Assembly: GCA_949152475.1 (NCBI GenBank)
Contig: OX424555.1
Coordinates: 12,604,868 to 12,668,867 of the forward strand
Length of the DNA: 64,000 nucleotides
Direction of reading: 5' to 3'
From: Terebella lapidaria
Lineage: Eukaryota > Annelida > Polychaeta > Terebellida > Terebellidae
The notes below the pieces were generated by a model. The model saw nothing but the letters and a program-made list of their open reading frames with translations, was not told where the DNA came from and searched no databases. The position numbers and the translations under genes are program-made. Numbering within the stretch: the first letter of the stretch is position 1; every line of letters starts with the position of its first letter. This document shows positions 35,126 through 46,985 of the stretch, one piece after another.

Positions 35126-36024
35126 AAGAAAATGCAGCAAACTGCGGAAGACGACATTAGAGCTTGAGCACATCATCAGCACCACGACAGCTGAATGTAT
35201 CTTACACAACGTTACCCCCCCCCCCCCCCCCCCCAAGAAAAAAAGAAGAAGCCATAATTTCATCCCCAACATGATTCCAATTCATTTCCGTTTTCCGTAT
35301 ACCAGGATGAAAAACATGGCCTACTTCCTTCATATTACTAATAAGTAAACATTTATTTTAAAATCGATCAATGGAACAGATACGCCTTAACCTCATTAAA
35401 ATATCCTCAAAACATTGGAAATTATGAGGAATATCTGCATCTGATATCATCAGATATAGCCTAACACATGCCTTTACTGGGCAAATTAAAATACCAGTTA
35501 AGAATGAAAAGACTTCACAATCCAACACAGAACAGAACACCAGCTTAATTGTCATTTTATAAAATAAGTCAAATTGCGGTAAATGTAGCCGTGGCATCGC
35601 AGACGAATCGTTGTTTACTTCATAACGCCAAAAATGTCCACACGCAGATGCCAACATGCATTTTTGTTCCAAAACAGAAATTGTGTTCCAAAACACGCGT
35701 GATTGAGGTAAAATTTGCTTTGTATTCTGGGAACGTCAATTTCCATCGGCTCCGCCATTTTGGGACGTTTTTAGATAATTTGAACATTTTACGTAATTTT
35801 CTCAAACCTAGCACATCAATTTATGCCTGATATATCTGTGGAATAGTCAAAGTTTCCAATCAATTCGAGAGATTTTATGTCAAGGACGAAGAAAATCCTC
35901 ATTATCTAAACGTTTACATGCCAAAACGTGCGTCGATAGGTTGGCGTGAAACCTCCATAAAAAAGTCAGCACATAGACATGTAGAGAGTTGGGGGCTTCG
36001 CCCCCAACGCTCTAATGTCAAAAA
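35126..36024. repeat. Dispersed 0.9-kb repeat X, copy 2
   Basis: Collinear with 22720-23613. It is bracketed by imperfect 12-bp direct repeats, AACAGTGAAAAC (35114-35125) and AACTGTGAGAAC (36025-36036), and ends in a short A run, which suggests retroposition. It contains a perfect 9-bp stem GTTGGGGGC-TTC-GCCCCCAAC (35988-36008) that copy 1 has lost. A long C run is at 35215-35234. Confidence 0.6.
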
Positions 36025-36036
36025 AACTGTGAGAAC

Positions 36037-37928
36037 GGTATCATATAGAATTAAATTGAATGAGATGTTTTCTGCTATTCATCCTATATATTCTATTTGT
36101 TTGATCATGATCTTGCTTACCTGTCTGTGTGTAGATTGTGGAAGGCTAATTTATTCACACATGAGCATAATGAAGTATATGGACACAAGAATGGGATATT
36201 ATTATCTCAAGAAAGCACACGGGAAAAAACACACACACACAAACACAGCTTTATTCCACCCGCACCACACGTTGGTTGCACATAATTTTTTTTTAAATAG
36301 GTGAGATGCATTCCAATTACTCAACCATATACGATCACCAAAATTTCATCAAATGGACCGCTTCCCTAAAACAACCGTTTTGTTCGTTCATTGATTCGTC
36401 GTCCAAGGGAGATTTAATTGTATTCTTAATTTTCAGCATCTGGAATGGCCTAACAAAATGGGAGAGGACAAAACACTTTCCTTTTCTGCTAAATACAACC
36501 GCGAAGGAGGCTGTAAATGATAGAACATGATGATATATTCATGTGTATGGCGCTGAATTATCACAGAATAGGAGATACATGATGATAATCTCAGGATAAT
36601 GATGGAACGTGGTCTGCAAAGAACCGCATGTTTATAATGCAATGGTGTGGCGTATGACATGAATATTTTCCAGAGGGGGAGTATATAACTTCATATATAC
36701 ATGCATATAAATATTTTATTATTTCTTACACAACATGAAACGTAACATGGACTCAAAATTCTTAGATTATTTGGAATGTTTACAATTTATGGTAACTTGA
36801 TTAGCAGCGGACACAGAAAATGTCCACGAAAAAGGATATTTTAAAAGTAATATCAACAAGGTCACATCAAGTATAAAACATGAACGATATTCACTAAAAA
36901 TTGGTTAATCAAACATGCCGGACTCTTTCGTAAATGTCGGTTTGCTCCTTTCTTCAATATCATACGCATGACACCTGGGATATGCTACAAGCTTTGTGGA
37001 TCTGCACATTATATATCATATCTTTTCTGACCAATCTTCTTTCCTAACAATCTTTTCCAAGAGTGTGCCATGAAATACGGCTAAAGAGTTATTAGTATTC
37101 ATCATAGTCGGAAGTGACATTGCTAAAAAGGAAGTCCAACGAGGGATGCTGGTAACGGGTGACTGTGATTCTGTTGTGTTTGTTGCGTTAATCAAGAATA
37201 GTATTTATCAGACCGTGTAGATGTTCAAAACTGTTATCTCTTGCATGACAATTGATGTTGCTGTTTGATTGGTATTCAGTGTGTAACAAAATTGCTCATT
37301 ACATGCATGCATATTAGCTGACACGGTTGCATTGGCCGAGTATTGTTATGGAGTGAATTACTTTATTTGAACCCATCGGAGAATAAAATCACGTATAATG
37401 TACGCACTAATTCGTTAAGACGACTATCAGAAGAGATTGTCAGATGTTCAATTGAACTGTTCAGTTTAAAAACAATAGCAGTCATCCATTCATGATTCCA
37501 ACGTCAGGGGCGAATCCAGGACTTTGGGGGAAGGAGGGGGATAACTTGAAACGGATGCACCTGGATCCCCGTATGCATTGATATGCGACTATTATAACTT
37601 ATAATAAGATTTCATGTCGTTTTCAATAACACTTTTATTCTACTTGATATACAATTGTTATTTTGTTGAATACATCAATGCATTCCGATATTGTGTATGC
37701 GTTGAAACCATAGGCCTATATACAAATTATTTATAATGCACCAAACTTTGCGTTTGATAACTCGTTTGATAAGTCAACACGTGGTGTGTTCCGTTTTTAC
37801 GCATGCGACTGATAATGCCGAAAACAACCAATAACTGGATTTTTCCATAGCAGTTGTACACGATTGTGAATGAGCCATCAGGTAATTCAGATTACAAGGA
37901 AGCGGCATATATTTTCTGGGATATCTAC
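36037..37928. other. Gene-free stretch with a small hAT-like remnant
   Basis: The only structure that I can name is 37505-37577, where CAGGGGCGAATCCAGG faces CCTGGATCCCCG; these are typical hAT-type MITE ends on a very short remnant. A CA-rich run lies at 36229-36245. Open frames at 35918-36530 have no domain. Confidence 0.35.
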
Positions 37929-37934
37929 TTTATT
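37929..37934 (-). terminator. Candidate polyadenylation signal of LRR-PAN gene 2
   Basis: AATAAA on the minus strand, about 170 bp after the stop codon at 38102, a normal distance for a short 3' untranslated region. Confidence 0.45.
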
Positions 37935-38101
37935 ATATACATTCTCGGGTGGGAGTCTATATTACGGCGGCTCATACCTGCCATTGACGAAAAATCGCTT
38001 GAAAAATTTAATCAAGGTAATTAAAATTCTGTCGTTGTTTTCTAACATGTTTTGATGGTGTCTCTGGATCTATGAATGTTGAGAGTGAACCTGATTGTAG
38101 C

Positions 38102-38346
38102 TCAGAGTTTCTTGGTGAACATATACCATTTGGAGTAGCGCCTGAAGCTGTTCTCATCACCGCGCGTGGATGAAGCCAGGACACAGTCGCCATTATCCTC
38201 GTACGCCGCCATGACACATCCGGGGCTCTTCAGGCAGAGCGAGCCGCAAGCCACTTTGTTTGTGACGTCACTAACGACATACATGATCTCCGGATAACAG
38301 TAAAATGATCCCAGGTCCGCAATCCTTTGGAAGTAGGCTGTAGACC
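38102..38346 (-). CDS. LRR-PAN secreted protein 2, exon 2 (PAN/apple-like domain)
   Basis: Exon 2 of the gene whose exon 1 is 39933-40746. The acceptor ends CACAG. In phase 1 the exon reads GSTAYFQRIADLGSFYCYP and stops at TGA (38102-38104). The cysteine pattern is C-x16-C-x3-C-x5-C-x10-C with CLKSPGCVMAAY, the PAN/apple layout. It contributes residues 272-352 of a 352-residue protein. The length of 245 nt and the intron phase are identical to the paralogue's exon at 13315-13559, and strings such as TAYFQ, FYCYP and CLK are shared, so the two genes arose by duplication. Confidence 0.86.
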
Positions 38347-39932
38347 CTGTGGCACATGTGAGATAATAAATTAGAAGTTATTAGTATATGAATGGATTGT
38401 CGAATGGAGTGAGTCGAAACTGCGATATCATTGATAAATAATTTGAGATTGTATACGTTTCTCAGAAATTCTTTTCCCGAAGTCTGGTCTAGCGATTATG
38501 TGAACTGAACAAAACATCATATACTTGATGTGGTTTTGGTCGATTTTTTATCTACATGAAAACTGGATTAGAAACATGGTTCAGTAAATAATGACATATG
38601 TATGACATAATAAATCGACATGGTACAGATGTTCAGTATTGTTAAGGCGTAAAACAATAAGCAGAACTGTAAATGAGTATAATGTATTTTATACTTTATT
38701 TTGTCTATTGAATGAGAAATTATACAACTTGGTTCTGAAAATGTGTATTACGTGCCTAAATTGAGTTCCCAAATCAAGATTCGCATCATTTTTCCTAAAA
38801 GCGGCCCGCCTTTTGGGCGAGTTCTATACACAGTCTGGTGACGTCATTGGTATTTGTCTAGATACTGTGGCAACCGGCAATGTAGACTGGCCGATCATTC
38901 TCTGTTTTCATGCACGATCAACGGCAATTTCACGAAACTTGACTAGCAGGAAAACTCTCCCGTACGAAAAAAAGTATAATATCTTATCAAGATGCTGATA
39001 ATATATTATCAGATTTGGTCTTATGTATTTCTGATATTATATAGCTGGTTTTGAAAACGATGTAGGCCTAATAGTTATCAATTCAGACTGATTCCGCCTA
39101 CGTTTGATGGTAATACGGTACTGAGCATGACGTCAGTGTAGATGCTTGGAAATAAGTTTTCGCTTGTTGTATTTCAAGGAAAATATATCTCATTATACGA
39201 AAACGATGGAATATATATGCCACCAACTCCATTTTCATATACTATCGGTAAATTTATAGCAGCTGTCTAATCGTGTCAACTGTATCCATGTATCAACTGT
39301 TTGGGTCGTAACGTTACTATTTATGGCACATCAAAATTATCGCCCGGCTACCTGATAGGAATTATGACGTTGACGGCCATTTATTATGATAGAATAGAAG
39401 CTTTGATAGAATCGTTTCTCAGAACCATTCTCCTTGCCTTTTATCGCATGAACACTTAATCATGTAGACCAAAGCGGCCACCCGAGATGTTATGATGGAT
39501 CATGATACGTTGTCTGTCGTACACAACATTCAACCTGGCTTCTAATGTGAAAATATATGGGTCTTGGTAAAAAAAAAATTTAACTTTAATGAACATTGAT
39601 GTGTTTTGAAGAGTAAATCGACCCAAAGATCGAGGCAACACTTCCCAAAATCCAAAAGATCAAGAACGACATCCGGAAAAGAAAAGTGTAGGGTACCTAA
39701 CAACTGTTTGTCTCATAGTTATTTTCTGTGTTTTCTTTCTTGTGTTTCTATGTTTTATTTCACAACGGCACAAAAATTAAATCAATGACATTAATTTGAG
39801 ATTGAGATTGACCATGGCAAGTTGTAACCCCGTGATGTACACAGTGTTCACGTATATTCTGTACGTGTATACAAAGTTCGTATATCCGTGACAATGCATA
39901 GGCCAAACTACTCACTGAGAACAACAACTTAC
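38347..39932 (-). other. Intron of LRR-PAN gene 2
   Basis: A 1586-bp phase-1 intron with a GTAAGT donor and CACAG acceptor. It shows no recognisable similarity to the intron of gene 1. Open frames inside, such as 38813-38998, look like chance. Confidence 0.8.
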
Positions 39933-40746
39933 CTCGTTCCAGTAACTCGTCGATCTCCACGCCATTGAGCTGGGCATTAGCCCCACTGGACAGCGTACAC
40001 TGGGGAGGATATGTGGCGTGCCAGGTGATGTTGGCCGTCAGACTGGCCATCCTCGCCCATACCAGCTCCTGGTTACAGACGAAACCGTTGTTGTCAAAGG
40101 CCAGTTTCAGCGTTTGTGTCGGCAGCTGTGCAGTGTTCACCCGACACAGGTTCCCGATACTCAACTGCATGCCCTTGAGGCTAATGTATCTCAGCGATGG
40201 CAGGGAGTTGAGATCGTCGACTGAAACACTCGTGAAAGGTCCAGAAATTACTAGAGTCTTCAATGTTTTCCCGAGGTTGGTGAGAGTAGGAAATCTGGGA
40301 AACAAAGTGTCTTCGATACTGAGGAAGTAGAGAGTGTTGGAGGGTCCAGGGACGTCTGGGATTGCCACGAGGGGGTTGTCCTGTATGTACAGCTTCTCCA
40401 GAACTATCAGTTGATCCAGGAGATCCGGAGGGCTGATCACTGTGATCTGGTTCTCGTAAAGATAGAGTATCCTCAGCGTGGAGCTGACGTTCTGTAAGTC
40501 CGGGAATGTTATCAACAGGTTACCGTTTGCGTGGAACTCATCCAGTACCGGGAACGGCTCCACAAAGTCTATATCGGTGATTGAATTTCTCGCAACCGAT
40601 ATCTTAGTCGCGTCATTACCAAATATTCCATGAGGAAATGTAGTATAACCGCGGTCTGTTTCGGTGTATTCGGTGCACAACGACCGTCTAGTATATATTA
40701 TAATTAGGCAGCCAGTCAAAACGGTCTTCAGTAGCTTCGTTTCCAT
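39933..40746 (-). CDS. LRR-PAN secreted protein 2, exon 1 (signal peptide and LRRs)
   Basis: The chosen ATG (40744-40746, METKLLKTVLTGCLIIIY) has A at -3 and G at +4, and opens a signal peptide; upstream in-frame sequence is a CA repeat. About six leucine-rich repeats follow between residues 45 and 200 (LRILYLYENQITVISP, LEKLYIQDNPLVAIP, LRYISLKGMQLSIG), then an LRRCT-like cap (FVCNQELVWARM, PPQCTLSS). There is no transmembrane segment, so the protein is probably secreted. Matching landmarks with gene 1 include PDLxNVSSTLRxL, the W-containing cap and the exon end at a glycine split by the intron. I infer a recognition or matrix role from domains only. Confidence 0.87.
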
Positions 40747-40830
40747 GGTCTCACACACACACACAGGTGTCGGTTTTAGTTATGGATCACGAAGATTTAT
40801 GATTCCTATATTCTAGGTTTTCGTCTGATG

Positions 40831-40838
40831 AATATAAA
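40831..40838 (-). promoter_or_regulatory. TATA-like box of LRR-PAN gene 2
   Basis: TTTATATT on the coding strand, about 85 bp before the ATG, at the same relative place as the TATA box of gene 1. No kappaB-like palindrome accompanies it. Confidence 0.4.
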
Positions 40839-40849
40839 TCATTCTTCAT

Positions 40850-43811
40850 CAATTATCTCACTGGATCTTCCAAAATAATTTTTGTCTTCCACGTTAAGTT
40901 GTATTTTCCCCACTGTGGGATAGCATTAATAACAATATAATTGCTTGTAGGTATCTCCTCGCACAGTGTCTAGCCTCGACGTAATTCATCATAAGTGTCT
41001 TGCGTACTTTAAATACATGGGGATGGACTTATGCGTCAACGCGAGGCAGCGTCAATATGAACATCCATCCAATCAGAGTCCCAAAGTGTCGCCAATTTGA
41101 AAACGGCACGCAGCGGCACTTGACTGGGTCGATATATGTGCGGGTAAGGACCGCGCCAACTTGTCAAACACGATGTAGACTTGTCCTTCTCGTCTGCAGA
41201 AGCCACATCGGCAAAACCATTGAACATTCCGCAGAAATCATGTGTAATCTCAGGCGAGGGACAATCCTTTACAAGCGAGAAGTCGTACATGTAATCGAAA
41301 GGGGAGTATGTGCAACGCCTAAACTTCCAATTACTAATGAGGTTTTCTTTTAAATGTTTGATATGATGCAGTCAATTTGTATCGAACATTTGCTGGTCGA
41401 GTTCGTCCAGTGGAGCTTTCATGTTTCCTAATATTTCTAAGACATCATTTACCGTAGGTGTAGCATTTCCTTCACCCATGAATCATATTTCTCGATTCTC
41501 GTTCGGACTTGTATTCAGGAACCAGAAAAATAAACATTTCTCGTATATTTATGTCGACAACAGCTTCATTTTTACACTATAAATCGTTTTACATAATCTG
41601 TGACAACATGTATGAGTAATTGTTAGCATATAATAACTAAAATGTCTGCAGTCGCCAATCCCTGCAATACAATACTCTCGATTCGCGAACACTTGTCATC
41701 GCCACAGTGAACTAATAACTCTACCACATGCAAATTTCGTGGAATGTCAGTTGAAATATATAAGCGACAACTGGTCAGCAATGCACACACATCTTTACGT
41801 TGTACCAAACTTGGATGCTTTCACGCGAATAAATGAATGGCAAAATGTACTTCCACATCTCATTTCAGGTAACCACTTGACCCATTATTATTGAGTGCAT
41901 GTTTGTCATTCGAATGTTCACTTTGATCGCCGCAGCCAGCATGCTGAGTGTGAATAACCGGTCCATTTGATCACGCGAATGACCATCATCAACAATAGCT
42001 GGCGTCCTGCCTCATGATCGAAAAGAACAAACGATCCTGTTCACGCCACCGGAGCACTAATCGGTGGAATTGACCTTGGTACGTCGGCTATAATCCTGTC
42101 AACATAAATGGCCGACTACATTGTATTGAATCGTTCATAACTTCCGAAAGTTCCTGCACGGATGTGGCATTGAAAGATTGTTTCAAAAATTTCAGCGAAT
42201 TGGTCCTAAAGCTACGGAAAGAGGCCGAGGTTTTTCTCACGCACTGACACCTGAAGTTGCAGCTTCACAGAACAGCCGTCAGTCAGTTCCTGGCTTTTGT
42301 TCGTCAAATTTCAGTGTTGACAAACTTGAATCAATGCTGTTGCCACGGATTCTAGTGCGCAGAAGCCACAATTCGTAATGCAACATTGAAGAAGTTGGGC
42401 AACTCTACGTTGCTGGTCTTGTTCACAGATAATAAATTATCATCTCAGTAATTTTCTTTTTAAGTTCGTGATGATGTGTGAATTATTGTGTTATTGTGTA
42501 TAGGCTATAAGATGTTTACAGCAGTTATATTAAATAACAATATTATAACAAACAGTCGACGATATTCTAATAGATCTATGATTTTTCTTCTGATTCATGC
42601 CAGTAGATTTTTACTATTGGAAGTGTCGGATAAAAGACACGTGGGCGCGTTGGTCAAATAAATATACACACAGCAATCTTATACATCTGAAGATCATTGA
42701 CATGATACGGGACCTGATTCATTATTCATATGTTAAGTAAATATAGTCCTGAAAACTGAGATCTTCGCCTGTCTGTGGCAATTGTGATAGCAGCACGTCT
42801 GTAGACAATGTATCCGGTGGATACTTGGATGTCTTTGCATGTTTTGGGTCCGTTATCCTAAATCACTTAGACATTAGCGGCTGTCCTTGGCTAGCATCAG
42901 AATAAAACACCAGAGCGTTTTACATTGCATGGGTTTCCTTGAACAACGTATCGCATGTATCCCACCATGGATATAGTATAATTTGATAGCGCAGGCCGAC
43001 TCATGGCGTCCACACCTGTTTGCATCCTCATTGTAATTGTCTAAATTTCAAATTCATGTTTGAATGATTGAGCTTCTATCATCTTACGACTGTCACATGG
43101 GATTCTAGAACATTTTTTTTCGAAGTTTTATTTCTTCACTGATGTTAGTGTTTCACTCTTGCTGCAATAAAAAGACTCACATTAATTTTTTTTTCAAATC
43201 CTTTAACCCCAAAGTCCTAAATGTCATATCCGACAAAACATGCGCCTTTCGGACAGAAAACAAAATTTAAAAACTGCAGTAAATGTGATGCCCACATTGA
43301 AAGTTTTGACAAACGGAACCATCACACGACAACCCCACACGTCAGTCAGCCCGAATCCGTGTCCGCAGGGAACAAATAACAGAATGATGAAGGAACACAA
43401 GGGAGCGAGAGGAACGTGCCACAGTAAAGCAGCTCACATAATGGAGATCGACAGCTCGCGCCAATCGAAACCAACAACTTTCAACAGAATTGTTAAAGCG
43501 AAATCGAACGCACTTAAAGTTGTACCGCCATGTTATCTCTAAAATAAATTCATACATACTTGGTATGTGTTATTTCAAATGTTGATTGCTGATTAGAGCG
43601 CGAATTCGATCATATATTCTTTGGCACAATTTCTTGCATGAAATTTTAACCTTGGGGATTCGATTTCGCCATTTCAGGACACCAGTACAAAACAAAACAC
43701 AGCGTTTTTGTTGGTACACTGGTTGGTACATTAGAAGCATGTCATTGTCATGCGAGTGTATTTCACCTGTACCCATAAAACTAAGTATTCAGATTCAAGA
43801 AAACTGGAACA
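40850..43811. other. Intergenic stretch between LRR-PAN gene 2 and the CARD gene
   Basis: No gene is supported. Open frames at 41000-41353, 42178-42378 and 43240-43542 have no domain, no signal peptide and no convincing splice context. No repeat family is recognised. Confidence 0.35.
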
Positions 43812-43846
43812 TTTATTTAACACGGAAGTGCATGTCTACATTTATT
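43812..43846 (-). terminator. Two candidate polyadenylation signals of the CARD gene
   Basis: AATAAA occurs twice on the minus strand (43812-43817 and 43841-43846), about 200 to 230 bp after the stop codon at 44042. Confidence 0.45.
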
Positions 43847-44041
43847 CCCGGCTATATATAAATTGTGAAAATGTTCGATCCAAATAGCAGAAAATAGGTG
43901 AACACTCTGTGGTAACGATTGGGTCCATTCCAATCATAATACACAAACACAAGATTTTTTTGGAAATGGCTGAAAACTATATAATGGTTGAGTAAATATG
44001 TAATATATTTGTCTCAAATCAGACTGATTGTAATGTACAAA

Positions 44042-45181
44042 TCAATTCTTAGATAGTTTGGTCGATTTCCGTGATGGTTTCTTTACGGATGGGTATGGTT
44101 GTTTGGCTGTGCTAATTCTGGACTCGACTCTGCGCCAGGCGTTCACCGTCTTCTCCAGGTCGGTGACTGACTTCTCAAGCCCCGCTCCCTGGGTGTGTTT
44201 GTAGCCTAGACGGCGGTTCTTCTCCAGCAGCTCGGACTTGTTCCTGTACTTGGCCAACTCGTCCCTGGTGTTGGCCAGCTCCTGCTGCAGGTTCTCCATT
44301 GTCTCATTCAGGTCTCGGATCTTCTCGTGACACGTGTCGAGGTGCTGTCTCAGAGTTTTGATCGTGATGTCTCTCTGCTCGACCTCTCGCTGCCACTTGT
44401 GGATGGTGGTCTTGAGCTCGCTGTCCAGTGCCGCGGCCCGGGTTTGGTGGCGCTCTGCCTCACGGTCACTCTCGCTCAGTCGGTGGTCTGCATCCTGTAA
44501 TGCCAGCTCGATCTCTCGATCCAGCTTCGTGGAGAGATCGGTCACACTGAGAAGGTGGAGTGACTGGGTGCGCTCGTCGACCAGACTATCCCGCTCCAGC
44601 AAAGCGTCCATCGCCAGGTTCTGGAGATCCCCTATCAGACCATCCAAGGTCTCTAGGAAAGGTTTCTCTTTCTCTTCGCCAGCTACATCTTGGAGAACCT
44701 CTCTCATGGTCGCAAGAGACGTCTGGCTCTGTCGCCTTCCATGGCGCAGTCTCGGCGTATTGATCTTCAGAAATGTCCTAATTTTGTCTATCATGTTTCT
44801 TGAGAGCTCATCCTTCTCTGCATTTAACTCATTCTCGTATGCTAGTGCCTCTTCTGTCTTTAGAAGCTGTGACCGCCAAGCTTCTTTCGTGCATTGTGTT
44901 TTTCTGGCGACAAGCAGTTGCATGTCCTTCTTTTCACCCTCTGATAGTCTCTTGCTGTTGCCGAACTCTCTGTAGACAAGGACAGCACACTCTCTATCGA
45001 TATACTCCTCTATTCTCAGGTCTCCCTTCGCTGCCTTCACTTCTGCCTGTAGTTCGTCTTTCAGCCACGAGGTGTCGCCGTTGTCGAGTAAGTCGCAAAG
45101 GGCCTGGAAAGCTTGACGTCCGCACGTCTGTGGTAACAGTTCCAGTAACTTGTTGACTTTAGTTTGGTTGGATAACTCGGC
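44042..45181 (-). CDS. CARD-coiled-coil protein, exon 2
   Basis: The acceptor is GGTATATTACAG, after which the frame continues in phase 0 as AELSNQTKVNKLLELLPQTC to a TGA at 44042. This exon supplies residues 58-436. Its first 40 residues, with LLELLPQTCGRQAFQALCDLL and WLKDEL, are the second half of a CARD (helices 4 to 6). From about residue 140 to 400 the sequence is charged and heptad-like (ELKTTIHKWQREVEQRD, ENLQQELANTRDELAKY), a long coiled coil. The tail is basic (KKPSRKSTKLSKN). There is no kinase, GUK, SH3 or caspase domain. The build recalls CARD9-type adaptors, but orthology is not claimed. Likely cytoplasmic scaffold for CARD-CARD assembly, by inference. Confidence 0.87.
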   Translation of the reverse strand, partial: AELSNQTKVNKLLELLPQTCGRQAFQALCDLLDNGDTSWLKDELQAEVKAAKGDLRIEEYIDRECAVLVYREFGNSKRLSEGEKKDMQLLVARKTQCTKEAWRSQLLKTEEALAYENELNAEKDELSRNMIDKIRTFLKINTPRLRHGRRQSQTSLATMREVLQDVAGEEKEKPFLETLDGLIGDLQNLAMDALLERDSLVDERTQSLHLLSVTDLSTKLDREIELALQDADHRLSESDREAERHQTRAAALDSELKTTIHKWQREVEQRDITIKTLRQHLDTCHEKIRDLNETMENLQQELANTRDELAKYRNKSELLEKNRRLGYKHTQGAGLEKSVTDLEKTVNAWRRVESRISTAKQPYPSVKKPSRKSTKLSKN

Positions 45182-46971
45182 CTGTAATATACCAGCAAAC
45201 GGAGGAATAATTGGCACTAGAACAAATCACAAACTAGTATGTAGAACATTTAAATAGTTAACATACATTCCTATCTGGTGGAAACGCATCATGAAATGAG
45301 ATGACATTTGAAGACAGTAAATAATATTAAATTCATTTTAGAAGATATTATTCTGAAGGTGAATATCTGAAATGCGGACGAATTAAATTCATTTGAGCTT
45401 CGCATGCGTCATAATTTCCTACAAGAAAAGGAGCATTTCAGTTCATTAGCCCGGGTTACGTTCATTGATAGCTAAGTGACAAAACTAGATATCACTTCTG
45501 TGGAAAGCGTATGGAGAGATCGAGGCCAGAGCACTCGCACCTCTGAGCCTGTCACGCAAACACCAAATACTCATCAATTATACAAGCCAGCCTCCCGAGC
45601 GAGAGAAACTTGGTAAATTCTGCTGGGAAGTGTATTTGCATTGATCCATTAAAACTATTCTGTATGTCTTCTTGGCGTGATCTGCTATCAAACGTGTTGA
45701 CGACACGTCACTTTAATTTTTTTTCAATTCCAGGTTCCCATGTATTACGTGAAGTGTACGATTTCTAGCACTATTTTTGAACACAGATCTCCCGCCTTCA
45801 TGAAAGATCATGGCATAATTACAGTGAGAAAAAACATACAATACAAATCACGATTTATGTGTGCCAAAATAGAAAGCTATCAGTGTCTCGATTACAGTCA
45901 ACGGCCCAAAAATTAATGTCCCGTCACGTTGACAATATGTGGATTAGCCGAAGATTTCGTCACAACTTCTTCCCGACAGCCTCTTTGTTGTCCAGTGCTT
46001 AGGCCGCGCCATTATTTGCGTACGAGGCGCAACCGGAAACTAATCAAACATACGGGAAGTGACATAATCAGACATTCATCTGCCAGTCAGTCATCCGATT
46101 CATTTCAAGAATCGATAGCTAAGCACACTGCCGATATCTTCCCGGTCGTGCTCGACAATGTATGTACATGTGAGATGTGGCCGGATATCACTTACCCCAG
46201 TTAAGCAGTAGTTTATTGATACGAAGCCAATCAAGGTTAACATTTGCATGGTCAATCGACTTTGCCCTGTTCCAAATACTTAGTTTTTGTTACCAGCTGT
46301 CGATGGTCAAACAATAATGTGGTATGCCAATCCCATAACACCGTCAGACAACTTGTTTGGACATCGTATTTTGTTGCCTTATCGCTTACAAATCTATACC
46401 GTAAATCGACTCGTCCCTATATGCGGCCAGTTCTTATACCTAGATGTTCGCTTATAAGCATGTAGCACATTTGGCCAATACTACACAACTTGAAAGTGGT
46501 AACAGCATTCAATTCCAATATAAATTTTCAATATTTCAGTAAGAGCTTAACTTCAAGCATACGATATGGAGAATAAAATTGGAGATCACATACTGATTCA
46601 GGTGGACAAAACGTTAGATGATTATCTAATCTGGCGGTGAATCGGGTACTCAATCCTGATCTCTAGGTGACATAGATACACGCTTTTACCAGGAAGTGAT
46701 TAAGGTATTTACTCTGACCTTGAGCTGACTCAGTCAGAGCTGACTCTGATCTGGAACTGACTCACTCTGATCTGGAGCTTACTGAGCTACTCACTCTGGT
46801 CTGGTGGCGACTTACCCTGATTACTTACTTCAGTACTTACTCTTCAGTCAGAAACGATGATCCGCAGCTGACTTCAGTACTTACCCTGATGTGAAGTAGA
46901 CTTTAGTACCTACTCTGATCCAGAGCTGACTTCAGTACTTACTATGATCCGGAGCTGACTTCAGAACTTAC
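45182..46971 (-). other. Intron of the CARD gene
   Basis: A 1790-bp phase-0 intron that splits the CARD between its third and fourth helices. The donor is GTAAGT and the acceptor ATTACAG. The donor-proximal 260 bp is the tandem repeat described separately. The rest holds no gene; the plus-strand open frame 45929-46204 is unremarkable. Confidence 0.8.
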
Positions 46972-46985
46972 CCTGATCTGGTCGG
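46705..46985 (-). repeat. 29-bp tandem repeat that includes and multiplies the CARD gene 5' splice site
   Basis: On the plus strand units read GCTGACTTCAGTACTTACYCTGATC. The donor string (ACTTAC, complement of GTAAGT) is at 46966-46971 for the true exon end and recurs at 46937 and 46879, with a variant ACCTAC at 46908; these four are spaced exactly 29 bp. Three more copies at 46835, 46823 and 46810 are less regular, and the array degrades to 46705. Because 29 is not a multiple of three and an in-frame TAG follows the true donor after nine codons, use of a downstream copy would truncate the CARD. Confidence 0.8.

Noticed and set aside
39760-39932. Continuation of LRR-PAN gene 2 exon 1 to 334 residues
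   Set aside because: The extra text follows a GTAAGT donor and has no counterpart in the paralogue.
44334-44975. 213-codon plus-strand open frame rich in serine and arginine
   Set aside because: It is the antisense shadow of the CARD-coiled-coil exon; the low-complexity composition is the complement of coiled-coil codons.
45182-45217. Upstream start or acceptor for CARD exon 2 (TTGTTCTAG)
   Set aside because: Only the ATTACAG acceptor at 45182 keeps phase 0 with exon 1 and restores the CARD sequence.
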